NCBI GenBank assembly: GCA_003555415.1
Contig: PWHX01000146.1
Location: 1-20,196 of the forward strand
Direction: 5' to 3'
Source: Syntrophomonadaceae bacterium
GTDB lineage: Bacteria; Bacillota; Dethiobacteria; SKNC01
DNA: 20,196 nt
Made by a program: the position numbers and the translations under genes. The number at the start of each line of letters is the position of its first letter. The first letter of the stretch is position 1. A model generated the notes under the pieces. The model was not told the origin of the DNA. It ran no database searches and worked only from the letters and a program-made list of their open reading frames with translations. Shown one piece after another: positions 1 to 8,275 of this stretch.

Positions 1-257
1 ACCCGAGCATAAATATTTCTAATTGCAAATATCTCCATAAATATTAATACTCCTATAGAGATAAGGTAGTGATTAACTGCAAATATATAAACCAGAATAT
101 ATCCTACAATAATTAGTTGTACGGTCATCCGTAAGGAAGATACTAATATTTCTTTTTCCCGCCCAATTCCCTGAGCCTTAACTATAATAAGAAGTAAAAT
201 TAAGAATACATAAGCCCCCACTAGCTGCAAGGTGCCTATTTCTATGATACCGTTCAT
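1..257 (-). CDS. fetB: FetB-type (UPF0014) ABC transporter permease, N-terminal part, cut by window edge
   Basis: Reading the minus strand from the ATG at 257 gives 85 codons without a stop up to the window edge. The product starts MNGIIEIGTLQLVGAYVFL and continues with a membrane segment, a short charged stretch (GREKEI), then SLRMTVQLIIVGYIL and further hydrophobic segments. The pairing of an N-terminal membrane helix with the RMTVQLIIVGY-like block is typical of the FetB/YbbM (UPF0014) family, inner-membrane permeases reported to export iron in Escherichia coli. It begins 21 bases after the stop of the ATPase gene fetA, so the two are almost certainly co-transcribed and form one transporter. 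The C-terminal two thirds lie outside the window. Family assignment comes from recalled sequence similarity and from the fetA neighbour. The substrate in this organism is inferred, not shown. Confidence 0.8.
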   Translation of the reverse strand, partial: MNGIIEIGTLQLVGAYVFLILLLIIVKAQGIGREKEILVSSLRMTVQLIIVGYILVYIFAVNHYLISIGVLIFMEIFAIRNIYAR

Positions 258-278
258 AACTAACTCACTTCCTTTGAT

Positions 279-911
279 TTAGTTATCTTTTTTAATAATA
301 CCTTTTTCCATGCTTATAACATTTTCTCCGTATTTTTGGGCAAGTTTTTTAGAATGTGTAACCATAATAAGTGTTTTGTAATTAGATTTTGTATAATCAA
401 CTAATTTTTCGATAATAAATATTTCTGTATCTTCATCTAAGGAAGAGGAGGGTTCATCCAATATTAAAACATCAGGGGCCATAAGCAGAATCCTTGCCAG
501 AGCTAAACGCTGTTTTTCTCCGCCGGAGAGTTCAAAAGCATCTGTTTGTAGATCTTTGTTTAAATTAATTGTTTGCATCATTTTTAAAAGCGTTTCTTCT
601 GAGACGAGGGGCTTTTCTGATAATTCCAGTCCCAAAAGAAGGTTGTCTTTAATGGTGCCGGGGAAAATAATAGGCACTTGAGGTAGCATAACTACCTCTC
701 TTCTTAATTGCACCGGATCATAATCTTTTAAGTCCGTGTCCTTATAATATATATCTCCACTGTCACAGCTGATCAGGTGGTTTAAAAGCCTTATTAAAGT
801 GGTTTTCCCACTTCCGCTCTCTCCTACTATACAGATTACCTGGTTAAAGGGGATTTCTAAATAGTCTATCTCCAGTATATTTTTATATTTTATTTCTTTA
901 AGGATAAACAT
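279..911 (-). CDS. fetA: FetA-type ABC transporter ATP-binding protein
   Basis: This 210-residue protein is a single ABC ATPase domain. Visible motifs are Walker A GESGSGKTT (residues 30-38), a Q-loop glutamine near 78, signature LSGGEKQR (128-135), Walker B VLILDEP (148-154) and the H-loop histidine in VTHSKK (about 186). All catalytic residues are present, so it should be an active ATPase on the cytoplasmic face of the membrane. A GAGGT ribosome binding site precedes the ATG. Directly downstream is the UPF0014 permease, which identifies the pair as FetAB-like, a proposed iron/metal exporter. Upstream, 24 bases away, is a tetrapyrrole-methylase-like gene. The general ATPase role is certain. 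Iron as cargo is inferred from the E. coli pair. Confidence 0.85.
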   Translation of the reverse strand: MFILKEIKYKNILEIDYLEIPFNQVICIVGESGSGKTTLIRLLNHLISCDSGDIYYKDTDLKDYDPVQLRREVVMLPQVPIIFPGTIKDNLLLGLELSEKPLVSEETLLKMMQTINLNKDLQTDAFELSGGEKQRLALARILLMAPDVLILDEPSSSLDEDTEIFIIEKLVDYTKSNYKTLIMVTHSKKLAQKYGENVISMEKGIIKKDN

Positions 912-935
912 AATTTCACCTCAAGGTATAGCCTG

Positions 936-1634
936 TTAAGTTTTTACTATTATAATATTAGCTGTTTTATCCTCCCCTAAAGATTCCAGGTCAACTTCAT
1001 TATATATATTGTTTTCCTGGCAACGTTCTATAAAATATGTGCTTTCTAAAAGGTTTTGTTCTCTTAAAATTGAGAGGATATACTGTATTTTTGAGCTGAT
1101 ATTTATAATTGCTACGGTGTCAAAATTATTCAAAATACCCTTTAGTTCTTCAGCGGTTACAGTTGGAGGAACTACGGCTAAATTTTCATTATCCATGACA
1201 AGAGGGATTTTGATGAAAGAAGCTCCGGCACTAAAGGAATTTATTCCTGGCACTATTTCTAAAGGGATTTCTCCATATTCGGCTTCCATTATATCTAAAA
1301 GATAGATGAATATACTGTGCACCACCGGATCATCAGAAACAATAAAGGCTATTTCTTTACCTTCCTCTATAAGACTATGCATTTTCTCAGCTGCTTGGAG
1401 CCACAAATCCATAAATATTTGACACCTGCCCTTTATAGGGAAAACAAATTCCATGTATCTGACTTCAGGAGATTCCAGGAGGGGTCGAATAATGGATAAT
1501 GCGGGACTTTCTGTTTCCTGGTCACTCCTTGTGGATACAATCACATCAACCTCTTTCAATAACCTAAAGCCCTTTAAGGTTATTAATTCAGGATCGCCTG
1601 GACCCACTCCTATTGCGTATAGTTTGCCTTTCAA
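936..1634 (-). CDS. CbiL/CobI-like tetrapyrrole (SAM-dependent) methylase, degenerate
   Basis: The 232-residue product opens with KLYAIGVGPGDPELITLK, the glycine-rich GPGDPEL loop of the tetrapyrrole (corrin/porphyrin) methylase family. Its order of motifs and its length best match precorrin-2/cobalt-precorrin-2 C20-methyltransferases (CbiL/CobI), which methylate the corrin ring with S-adenosylmethionine. VPGINSFSAGAS (about 128-139) matches the family's central SAM-binding loop. One expected motif is altered: the usual GDPM segment reads SDDPVVHS (100-107), replacing the glycine before DP, so activity on precorrin-2 is uncertain. The start is TTG, with GGGGG seven bases upstream. No other cobalamin biosynthesis gene is nearby. 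It sits 24 bases before fetA, suggesting a role linked to that transporter or to another tetrapyrrole. Confidence 0.72.
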   Translation of the reverse strand: MKGKLYAIGVGPGDPELITLKGFRLLKEVDVIVSTRSDQETESPALSIIRPLLESPEVRYMEFVFPIKGRCQIFMDLWLQAAEKMHSLIEEGKEIAFIVSDDPVVHSIFIYLLDIMEAEYGEIPLEIVPGINSFSAGASFIKIPLVMDNENLAVVPPTVTAEELKGILNNFDTVAIINISSKIQYILSILREQNLLESTYFIERCQENNIYNEVDLESLGEDKTANIIIVKT

Positions 1635-1683
1635 ATTTTTTCCCCCTTTCTTTTATCCTTTTTAAGGATTCAATATTTTAGTT

Positions 1684-2706
1684 TTAAGATAATTCTTTTA
1701 ACCGCTGTGCTACATCCCGGTAAGAAGTATCCTCAGCCATAATTCTTTCAAATTCCTTTGCCGCCTCTTTCCTTTGACCATCAGCTAAAAGAGTTTCAGC
1801 AAGGGAATATCTAATATCTTTTAAAATTTCTGGATCACGATTCTTCCTTCGTCTTCTAGCCTTTCGTAAAACATCTATTGCTGCGGTATACATTCCTTGT
1901 TTCTTAAAAGCCAGCCCTTTATAATAAAGAGCATTGGTGCCTATCATGTCGTTATTTTCAATTCCCTGGATTAACTCAATGCATTTACTATATTGCTCAT
2001 TTTGATAATAGAGTTCTCCCAAGGAAAGTTGAAGTGCAGGATCCTCCACTAAGGAGGATTTCTCCAAAAGATCTATAGCCTCATTAATGAGTCCGTTATC
2101 TTCCAGGATTTCTGCTGCCAGTAATTCTAGACCTAAATCATCATTAAAAATATATAAAGTTACATGTTCAGTAAGGGGAAGCAAGGCACCGATCAGAGTT
2201 TTATATTTGTTAAACATTTGGTTAAATTTTTGCCGATTGTTTAAAATATTTTTAATGCTGTTTAAGCGCTCCTTTTCATCATTGGTTATTAAAGATAACG
2301 CAAAGTAAGCATCAATGAAACTGCTGTTTATATTTAGACATTTTCTTATGTTTTCTGCAGAATCAGACTTATTGTCTTTAAGTAAATGATTAACACCCTG
2401 AATAAAAAACTTTTCATCTTTTGGCATAAAGAGAGATCTTATGAATCCTGGTTTTATTTGCTTCTGCTGTTGTTGCTGGGGATGAGTAGAACCATTTCCA
2501 TCATTTTTAGATTTAGAACCTTTAAGGCTGCGCCTTTTTTCAAAGTAGAGACCTGTTCCCGGAATTCCTGCAGCCATTCGGGCTCCCCGGGGACCTATCC
2601 CCATCCGGGCCCCTCTTACGCCTCCACTTATGCCTAAACCGCTTTTGCTTAGGTTCAGACGCAGCCCGCCTCCTAAACTCATGCTTCGGCGGAATCTTAA
2701 ACCCAT
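1684..2706 (-). CDS. DUF4236 protein with C-terminal TPR-like repeats
   Basis: The 340-residue protein begins with an arginine/glycine-rich domain (about residues 1-57: MGLRFRRSMSLGGGLRLNLS, then SKSGLGIS, GPRGARM and PGTGLYF), the pattern of DUF4236, a small N-terminal domain of unknown function. A low-complexity linker follows (about 60-85) with a run of five glutamines. The rest is helical and contains repeated ALYYKGLAFKKQGMYTAAID-type and SLAETLLADGQRKEAAKEFE-type segments typical of tetratricopeptide repeats, so it probably binds other proteins. There is no signal peptide or membrane segment. GGAGGT lies just before the ATG. A TGTTATAAT extended -10 sits about 40 bases upstream, so this gene probably starts a transcript that may continue into the methylase gene 49 bases downstream. 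No function can be assigned. Confidence 0.75.
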   Translation of the reverse strand: MGLRFRRSMSLGGGLRLNLSKSGLGISGGVRGARMGIGPRGARMAAGIPGTGLYFEKRRSLKGSKSKNDGNGSTHPQQQQQKQIKPGFIRSLFMPKDEKFFIQGVNHLLKDNKSDSAENIRKCLNINSSFIDAYFALSLITNDEKERLNSIKNILNNRQKFNQMFNKYKTLIGALLPLTEHVTLYIFNDDLGLELLAAEILEDNGLINEAIDLLEKSSLVEDPALQLSLGELYYQNEQYSKCIELIQGIENNDMIGTNALYYKGLAFKKQGMYTAAIDVLRKARRRRKNRDPEILKDIRYSLAETLLADGQRKEAAKEFERIMAEDTSYRDVAQRLKELS

Positions 2707-2746
2707 ATGTTACCTCCAATTTAATAAGAAAATATTTATTAATTTA

Positions 2747-2755
2747 ATTATAACA
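2747..2755 (-). promoter_or_regulatory. Putative extended -10 promoter of the DUF4236 gene
   Basis: The minus strand reads TGTTATAAT, a perfect TATAAT with the upstream TG of an extended -10 element, about 40 bases before the DUF4236 ATG. A poor -35 (TTGTTT, 18-base spacing) would fall inside the preceding palindrome. The site is seen directly; its activity is inferred. Confidence 0.5.
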
Positions 2756-2762
2756 GAAAGAG

Positions 2763-2790
2763 GCGGCAGGAAACAATTGTTTCCTGCCGC
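2763..2790 (-). terminator. 28-base perfect palindrome, probable terminator of the yyaL gene
   Basis: A perfect inverted repeat has two 12-base GC-rich arms (GCGGCAGGAAAC / GTTTCCTGCCGC) around AATT, 38 bases after the yyaL-like stop. On the minus strand it is followed by CTCTTTCTGTT, a pyrimidine-rich but imperfect T tract. It ends the yyaL transcript and lies immediately before the promoter of the next gene. A protein-binding operator is a less likely alternative. Confidence 0.65.
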
Positions 2791-2828
2791 GTATGAAACA
2801 TTAATATTGAATAAAGAGCTTAGTATTG

Positions 2829-4907
2829 TTATTTGTCCAGCAGTTCAGCCAATTTACTACTATCTGAAACAGGATTTAAGCATGTATAGTTTTCACAAAG
2901 GTAAGCAGTAGAAGTATCTTTATCCAGCTGGTAGTTTTTTAAATGGGGAATCAGGTCTTCTAACAACCGGTTATCACCATCATAAAAGACAGATACTTTC
3001 AAAGGCAAAAACCTTTCCCTTAACTCAGTCAACAGTTTTAAGGTAGATGGGTCGTCTTTTTTACCGGTAATAATAATTTCTTTTACTGGACCCAGAGAAA
3101 AATTAAGGGATCCTAACACAGAGGGAAAAACATGGGGATATCTTGATATTTGCATTGAATAGCTGTTGATAGTTTCTATACCTATCTTTTTTAGATTTTC
3201 GTTGTAGGTTATATAACCTATACGAAGAAGGTTCATAGATGCTATAGCGTTACCTGAAGGGATCTCAGAATCAAAGTACTTCTTTACCCTAAAAGGCATA
3301 TCTTCAGTAACCTTTTTTACATAAAAGAATCCTTTGTTTTCTTCATCCCAGAACAAATCTAGCATCTTCTCATTTAATTCTACTGCTTTACTTAGGTATA
3401 ATGAATCAAAGGTAAGTTCGTAGAGTTCTAAGAGCCCATGGACAAAAAAGGCGTAATCATCCAGGTAGCCGGCAATGACTTTTTCTCCCTCCCTGAATCT
3501 TCGAAATAATTCTCCATCTTCTGTTGTCATATTTTGGAGAACAAAGTTTGCAGCTTTTAACGCAGTTTTTTCGTAAGCAGGTTCTTTTAAAATACCGGCT
3601 CCCAAGGCCAGGCTTGCAATCATCAGCCCGTTCCAGGAGGTTAGAATTTTATCGTCTTTAGAAGGTTCAACCCTGTTCTGACGAGCAGTCAGTAAGGAGC
3701 TTCGTCCCTCCTCCAGTATTTCTTTAAGCTCCTTTAGTGGAATTTCCCTATCCTGAGAGAATTTATGGAACGTTTTATTTATGTGCAGCACACTTCTTTT
3801 TTCATCAAAATTTCCCTGTGGGGTAATTCCAAAAAAGTCACAAAATACCGTTCCTTTTTCTTCTCCTAATATTTTAATAACTTCACTTCTATCCCAGACA
3901 AAATATTTACCTTCTTCCCCTTCACTCTCTGCATTTTGGGCCGAATAAAAACCTCCCTCCGGGTTTTCCATTTCCCGAATGACATATTCAAATATTTCTT
4001 TTGCTGTCTGGGCGTATTTTCCCTCTCCAGTTACCTGGTATCCTTCAAGGTATGCTCTGGACAACAGAGCCTGGTCATAAAGCATTTTTTCAAAATGAGG
4101 GACTAACCATTCATCATCGGTAGAATAACGGTGAAATCCATATCCCAGCTGATCATAAATACCTCCTTTCCTCAAGGAATCCAGAGTCAGATTTACCATT
4201 TTTAAAGCTTTTTCATTACCTGTTCTATGCCACCATCTTAACAGGAAAAAGGTTTTCTGAGCTTCGGGGAACTTGGGGGCTTTCCCAAAACCACCATCAA
4301 CGGGATCAAATTGTTGCTCTAATTGTGTATAGGCTGTCTCTAGAGTTTCATGGGATAAAGGGTAATCTTTAGTAAAATTATCTTGTTCTTCTTTAATGGT
4401 TTGAATCATTTTTTCCCCTTGGGCTACCAGGTCTTCACCCCTGCTTTCCCAAAGTGACTTGACTCTTTCTAGAATTTCAATAAGTCCAGGCTTATCCTTC
4501 TGTCCTCCCCGGGGAAAGTAAGTTCCGGCAAAAAAAGGTTTTTTATCCGGGGTCATAAAAACAGTTAAGGGCCAGCCCGCTCTTCCCGTCATCATCTGGC
4601 ACGCGGTTATATATATTTCGTCTATATCCGGACGCTCTTCCCGGTCTACTTTGATAGAAATAAAGCTTTCATTCAATATTTCTGCTACGGTATTGTCCTG
4701 AAATGATTCTCTGGCCATGACATGGCACCAGTGGCAAGTGGAATAACCTATGGAAAGAAACACAGGCTTATTTCCTTCGCGGGCTTTTTTAAAGGCCTCC
4801 TCCCCCCAGGGAAACCAGTTAACCGGATTGTAGGCGTGCTGGAGAAGATAGGGACTTTTTTCATTTAATAAAAGGTTAGAGCTACCTTTTAAATTTTGCT
4901 CAACCAT
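2829..4907 (-). CDS. yyaL: YyaL-type thioredoxin-fold protein (DUF255 / SSP411 family)
   Basis: The 692-residue product has the full length expected for the widely conserved YyaL/SPATA20 family. Residues 1 to about 165 are a thioredoxin-like domain with KSPYLLQHAYNPVNW, then STCHWCHVMARESF with the CxxC pair at C58 and C61, followed by VDREERPDID and GWPLTVFMTPD. The remainder resembles the (alpha/alpha)6-barrel seen in N-acylglucosamine 2-epimerase-like enzymes, with GGFGKAPKFP, WLVPHFEKMLYDQA and TSWNGLMIASLA as recognisable blocks. The C-terminus ends in a family-typical Cys pair (CENYTC). GGAGGT precedes the ATG at good spacing. The biochemical role of this family is not established. A cytoplasmic redox or sugar-related role has been suggested from the domains alone. 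It follows the amidohydrolase gene by 62 bases and is probably co-transcribed with it. Confidence 0.9.
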   Translation of the reverse strand: MVEQNLKGSSNLLLNEKSPYLLQHAYNPVNWFPWGEEAFKKAREGNKPVFLSIGYSTCHWCHVMARESFQDNTVAEILNESFISIKVDREERPDIDEIYITACQMMTGRAGWPLTVFMTPDKKPFFAGTYFPRGGQKDKPGLIEILERVKSLWESRGEDLVAQGEKMIQTIKEEQDNFTKDYPLSHETLETAYTQLEQQFDPVDGGFGKAPKFPEAQKTFFLLRWWHRTGNEKALKMVNLTLDSLRKGGIYDQLGYGFHRYSTDDEWLVPHFEKMLYDQALLSRAYLEGYQVTGEGKYAQTAKEIFEYVIREMENPEGGFYSAQNAESEGEEGKYFVWDRSEVIKILGEEKGTVFCDFFGITPQGNFDEKRSVLHINKTFHKFSQDREIPLKELKEILEEGRSSLLTARQNRVEPSKDDKILTSWNGLMIASLALGAGILKEPAYEKTALKAANFVLQNMTTEDGELFRRFREGEKVIAGYLDDYAFFVHGLLELYELTFDSLYLSKAVELNEKMLDLFWDEENKGFFYVKKVTEDMPFRVKKYFDSEIPSGNAIASMNLLRIGYITYNENLKKIGIETINSYSMQISRYPHVFPSVLGSLNFSLGPVKEIIITGKKDDPSTLKLLTELRERFLPLKVSVFYDGDNRLLEDLIPHLKNYQLDKDTSTAYLCENYTCLNPVSDSSKLAELLDK

Positions 4908-4969
4908 AAATTTTACCTCCCTGCTTGATTTTGGTTTTAGTATTATACAATATCGAATTTATTATAACT

Positions 4970-5803
4970 TTATAGCAGTACCGAGGCGGCTGTTTTTCCT
5001 TCAATGAGTTCCTTTTCTACAGTGGTTAGATTGGTTTTTAACATTTCTTTAAAATACCTGGAAGGTGATAAAAGCGGGAAATCACTGCCCAGCATAACTT
5101 TAGGTAAAACTTCAGCCGTACGGGCTGCTTCATACACCTGGGGATAGTATAAAAATGGTGATGCGGCGATATCGTAGTAAACATGGGTTAATGCCTTTTT
5201 TAGTTCCGGCATCAATTCATAGAAAAAAAGCCCACCACCCCAGTGGGCGTATATGATTGCAAGTTCCGGGTTATTTTCTGCAAACTTAAAAGCCCGGACA
5301 GGGCCTGTTTCTCCTTTCCCAGTATAATAATGGCCTACCTGCTCATTTGCATGCATTAGCACAGGAAGGTTCCTTTCCTTACAGATTCCCGTCAGATTCT
5401 TCATCTGTTTCTGGTCTGAAATGTCAAACCCCTGGGCATCAGGGATTAGCTCTCCAACTCCTTTAAGTCCGTTTTCATGACAGCGGGATATTTCCTGCTC
5501 AAAACCTGGGTCCAGGGGCGGGTAAACGGCAAAACCAATAAACTTGTCAGGATATTTTTTGGATACTTCAATAACATAATCGTTGGCTTCTCTGCATAGC
5601 TCAGTATCTCTTAATGGAAAACCAAATACTACGGACTTATCAACTCCTGTCTTTTCCATATCATGGAGAACATCTTCGGCCGTAGCATATTTAACCTTAG
5701 GCCCGCTGTGGATTAATTTAAAATGAGGTTCTGTCTCTTTATGTCTCTTAACATTTTTAATAAAATCTGGAGATAAAATATGTACATGTACATCAATTTT
5801 CAT
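4970..5803 (-). CDS. Amidohydrolase family 2 (TIM-barrel metal-dependent hydrolase)
   Basis: The 277-residue protein begins MKIDVHVHI, the N-terminal HxH metal-binding motif of the amidohydrolase superfamily. Further expected metal or active-site positions are visible: a histidine in PVLMHANE (about 150), a second in IIYAHWGGG (about 187) and the C-terminal aspartate in MLGSDFPLLSPSRYF. This pattern belongs to amidohydrolase_2 (ACMSD-like decarboxylases and lactone or amide hydrolases). The substrate cannot be deduced. No signal peptide is present, so it is cytoplasmic. AGGAAGGAAG precedes the ATG. A terminator lies between this gene and the upstream transporter, so it probably has its own promoter in the AT-rich 5804-5878 stretch, where a TATAAT (5853-5858) occurs without a clear -35. 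Confidence 0.8.
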   Translation of the reverse strand: MKIDVHVHILSPDFIKNVKRHKETEPHFKLIHSGPKVKYATAEDVLHDMEKTGVDKSVVFGFPLRDTELCREANDYVIEVSKKYPDKFIGFAVYPPLDPGFEQEISRCHENGLKGVGELIPDAQGFDISDQKQMKNLTGICKERNLPVLMHANEQVGHYYTGKGETGPVRAFKFAENNPELAIIYAHWGGGLFFYELMPELKKALTHVYYDIAASPFLYYPQVYEAARTAEVLPKVMLGSDFPLLSPSRYFKEMLKTNLTTVEKELIEGKTAASVLL

Positions 5804-5878
5804 TTTAATCTACTTCCTTCCTAAATAAACTTTATCTATTATTTCAATATTTATTATATATTTCCTTTATAAAAATAA

Positions 5879-5896
5879 AAAGCACCTTAGTGCTTT
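5879..5896 (-). terminator. Rho-independent terminator after the MFS transporter
   Basis: AAAGCAC / GTGCTTT arms with a four-base loop form a 7-bp stem. On the minus strand it is followed by TTATTTTT, a good uridine tract. It lies about 77 bases beyond the MFS stop codon and separates that gene from the amidohydrolase. On the plus strand there is no T tract. Confidence 0.7.
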
Positions 5897-5972
5897 ATTA
5901 AACTTATGATTTTTTAAAAAAAATATTATAAACAGTAATCATATTATTTTTTAAATCCTTATTTATCTGTTT

Positions 5973-7211
5973 TTATCCCTGTCCATCCCTTTCTTTGCTT
6001 TCCATATTTACCTTGTTTTCCGTCTGGAGTTCTTCTGGTAGAATATCTGCCTCTCTAATTAAAAATATGGAGATAACACCTATAAAAAGACTTGCTATGG
6101 CTAGAGGGATAAAAGATATAAACAGTCCCTTTTTTAATAATAAAGAAAGGGCTGAAGGAGCTATAGCTGCTCCTAAACAGCGGAAACCACCAAAGATGGT
6201 AGTAAAAAGTCCCCGGTGCTCTTTTGATGTAATGGCACTGCTAATAGTATCCAGGGAAGGAAATATGAGCCCGGCTCCTGCCCCTAAAACCAGCACTATG
6301 GGCCACAGAAAAACATTGTGGGCTGTAAAAGGAATAAATAGAAATGAAACAGACATTAGTATTGTTCCTGCTATCATAATAATTCTAGGGCCAAATTTAT
6401 TGTTCAACCATCCTGAAAATAAGGTGGTTGAGATAAGAGCTGCTATGGGAAGGGATAGCAAAAAGCCCCGGGCAATCTTCCCTGCATCCAATCGAGCATC
6501 TAAAAAATCACTCATCCAAAACAGTGTGCCTATAAGTAAAAATATACTGATAAAAGCAATAATTAGAGATAAAATTTTGGATGTATTTTTAAATAACTTA
6601 AGGGTTTCTATATTGTTTTTCCAGTTAATAGGCTGATTACGGGGTGGTTCCTTGATGAGTACCCATATAAGTATGGCTACGGGAAAAGATACAATAGGAT
6701 AAACAAAAAATGGGGCATACCAAACAATGAGGCCTACGAAAGCTCCAATTAAAGGGCTGAACAACTTACCCAAACCATTGGAGGTTTCCAGTATTCCCAT
6801 AGCTTTATTTCTTTCTTTACTTTGAAATAAATCTCCCGCCAACGCCGTTGTTAGGTACATAGGAGTAGCAGAACCTATACCCTGAAGAAGTCTACCGGCC
6901 AAGATTACCGGATAAGGATCTTCTATCATAATGATTGCCAGACCGGCGATGAGTCCTCCTAGACCATAAATAAAAAGAGAAGGGACGATTATCCTCTTTC
7001 TTCCCCAGGTGTCTGCCAGTAAGCCTCCTAGAGGGTTTAATATTGCAGATGGGAAAGAAACAAGAAGGACCAACAGAGATATTTCCGTAAGTCCTAAGTT
7101 TAATGCTTTTCTCATGGTGGGGAAAATGGGAAAAAGAATAGTATTTGCAAGAACACTAATAAAATTTGTGGTTCCCAAAGTGGCAAGACTTAATTTTGTT
7201 TTAATCTTCAT
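5973..7211 (-). CDS. Major facilitator superfamily transporter (drug-efflux-like)
   Basis: The 412-residue protein is strongly hydrophobic, with about twelve predicted membrane-spanning segments. Between segments 2 and 3 it carries GGLLADTWGRKR, the MFS signature motif A. A weaker counterpart, GWLNNKFGPR, occurs between segments 8 and 9, as expected from the internal duplication. The N-terminal half contains AGRLLQGIGSA (motif B-like), and EPPRNQ marks the start of the central cytoplasmic loop. These features fit the DHA1-type proton-coupled efflux family, with a short charged tail facing the cytoplasm. GGGATGAA precedes the ATG. The cargo is unknown. It is 86 bases downstream of the GTPase gene with no terminator visible between them, so read-through is possible. 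Confidence 0.88.
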   Translation of the reverse strand: MKIKTKLSLATLGTTNFISVLANTILFPIFPTMRKALNLGLTEISLLVLLVSFPSAILNPLGGLLADTWGRKRIIVPSLFIYGLGGLIAGLAIIMIEDPYPVILAGRLLQGIGSATPMYLTTALAGDLFQSKERNKAMGILETSNGLGKLFSPLIGAFVGLIVWYAPFFVYPIVSFPVAILIWVLIKEPPRNQPINWKNNIETLKLFKNTSKILSLIIAFISIFLLIGTLFWMSDFLDARLDAGKIARGFLLSLPIAALISTTLFSGWLNNKFGPRIIMIAGTILMSVSFLFIPFTAHNVFLWPIVLVLGAGAGLIFPSLDTISSAITSKEHRGLFTTIFGGFRCLGAAIAPSALSLLLKKGLFISFIPLAIASLFIGVISIFLIREADILPEELQTENKVNMESKERDGQG

Positions 7212-7297
7212 TATTTCATCCCTAGTATCTATAATTTAATAAAGTGTAGTAATATTTTGTCTTTTTTTATAATTTATATACCAGGTTAATAATAATT

Positions 7298-8257
7298 CTA
7301 ATCCACATCCAGCTCTACTATATCTTTGTCTTCAAGAACGTATTCCTTGGGGACAGCCTGGCCTTCAAATTTGGAAGATCCCCACACGTATGCGTTTTTT
7401 AATTTATCTTTAAAATCTTTGTGTATCCCTTCGGCTAAATCCAGTACGGTACTACCCCTTTTTAAGGTAAAGGGTTTTTCCATATCCGGTTCTTTCCCGG
7501 GAGCCTTACTGTATATTCGGATAACATCTAGCATGTTAAATATATATTCCTGTAAAAAATCCAGGCTTCCCTCTGAGGTGGAAATCTTGTGGATATTTAT
7601 ATCAGGATATATTTCTTTAACTATCTCTAAGTTATCCTCAGTATCTTCTAGATCTGACTTTGTGGCCACAATTAGATAAGGTACTGAATTGTCATCTTCA
7701 TCTGGTGAAATAATATTTTTATTTTTTAAAAATGCAAAAGTTCCTTCTAACTGGTCCAGGCAGTCACCGGAATTACCATCAATAATTATTAGTATAGCAT
7801 CTGCCTCTCTAATTGTACCGGTAAGTCCAGGGGGAATAACCTCCGAAGATATGGGAGGCGCATCTACTAACTGAATATATATATCTTTATAAGGCATCAT
7901 ACCGCTTAAAGGTACGTTAGTTGAAAAAGGGTAATCTGCAATTTTAACTTTGGCTCTGGTTAAAGCTCCAACCAGGGAAGATTTACCGGTGTTGGGATAG
8001 CCCACCAAAACAACCTGGCCGGCCCCCTGCTTTTCTACATGAAAGGGGTTATATGAGCTTTTACCCTGTTTTTTCTTTCCTTCCTTTCTGAGAGAAGCCA
8101 GACGCTTTTTAATATCACCCTGCATTTTTTCTGTTCCTTTGTGCTTAGGAATATTTGAAAGCATAGTTTGCAGGGCTTCTATCTTTTCTTCTGTGGTTTT
8201 GGCTTTCTTATAGGCTTCTTCAGCCTCATAGTACTGGGCGGTTAAATTTGCCGGCAT
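7298..8257 (-). CDS. Obg/DRG-like GTPase with C-terminal TGS domain
   Basis: The 319-residue protein has a helical N-terminus with IPKHKGTEKMQGDIKKRLAS, typical of the DRG branch of Obg-family GTPases. The G domain follows: G1 GYPNTGKSS (86-94), a threonine in YPFSTNVP (about 113) as G2, G3 reading DAPP (132-135) rather than the common DTPG, and G4 TKSD (199-202). Residues from about 245 to the end form a TGS domain (FTLKRGSTVLDLAEGIHKDF and following, ending VELDVD). Such proteins are thought to act on ribosomes or RNA, but this subgroup is not characterised. The gene starts 18 bases after the thrC stop, and its AAGGAGG site abuts the thrC TAA codon, so translation is probably coupled. It ends in TAG. 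Confidence 0.82.
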   Translation of the reverse strand: MPANLTAQYYEAEEAYKKAKTTEEKIEALQTMLSNIPKHKGTEKMQGDIKKRLASLRKEGKKKQGKSSYNPFHVEKQGAGQVVLVGYPNTGKSSLVGALTRAKVKIADYPFSTNVPLSGMMPYKDIYIQLVDAPPISSEVIPPGLTGTIREADAILIIIDGNSGDCLDQLEGTFAFLKNKNIISPDEDDNSVPYLIVATKSDLEDTEDNLEIVKEIYPDINIHKISTSEGSLDFLQEYIFNMLDVIRIYSKAPGKEPDMEKPFTLKRGSTVLDLAEGIHKDFKDKLKNAYVWGSSKFEGQAVPKEYVLEDKDIVELDVD

Positions 8258-8275
8258 ATAGTGTATCCCCTCCTT

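Noticed and set aside
1655..1669. Small hairpin ATCCTT/AAGGAT between the DUF4236 and methylase genes
   Set aside because: The stem is only 6 bp with low GC and no T tract on the minus strand, so I do not call it a terminator.
5995..6636. 213-codon plus-strand open frame opposite the MFS gene
   Set aside because: It is an antisense frame inside a clear transporter gene, has no recognisable domain, and its composition mirrors the real gene. The other plus-strand frames are rejected for the same reason.
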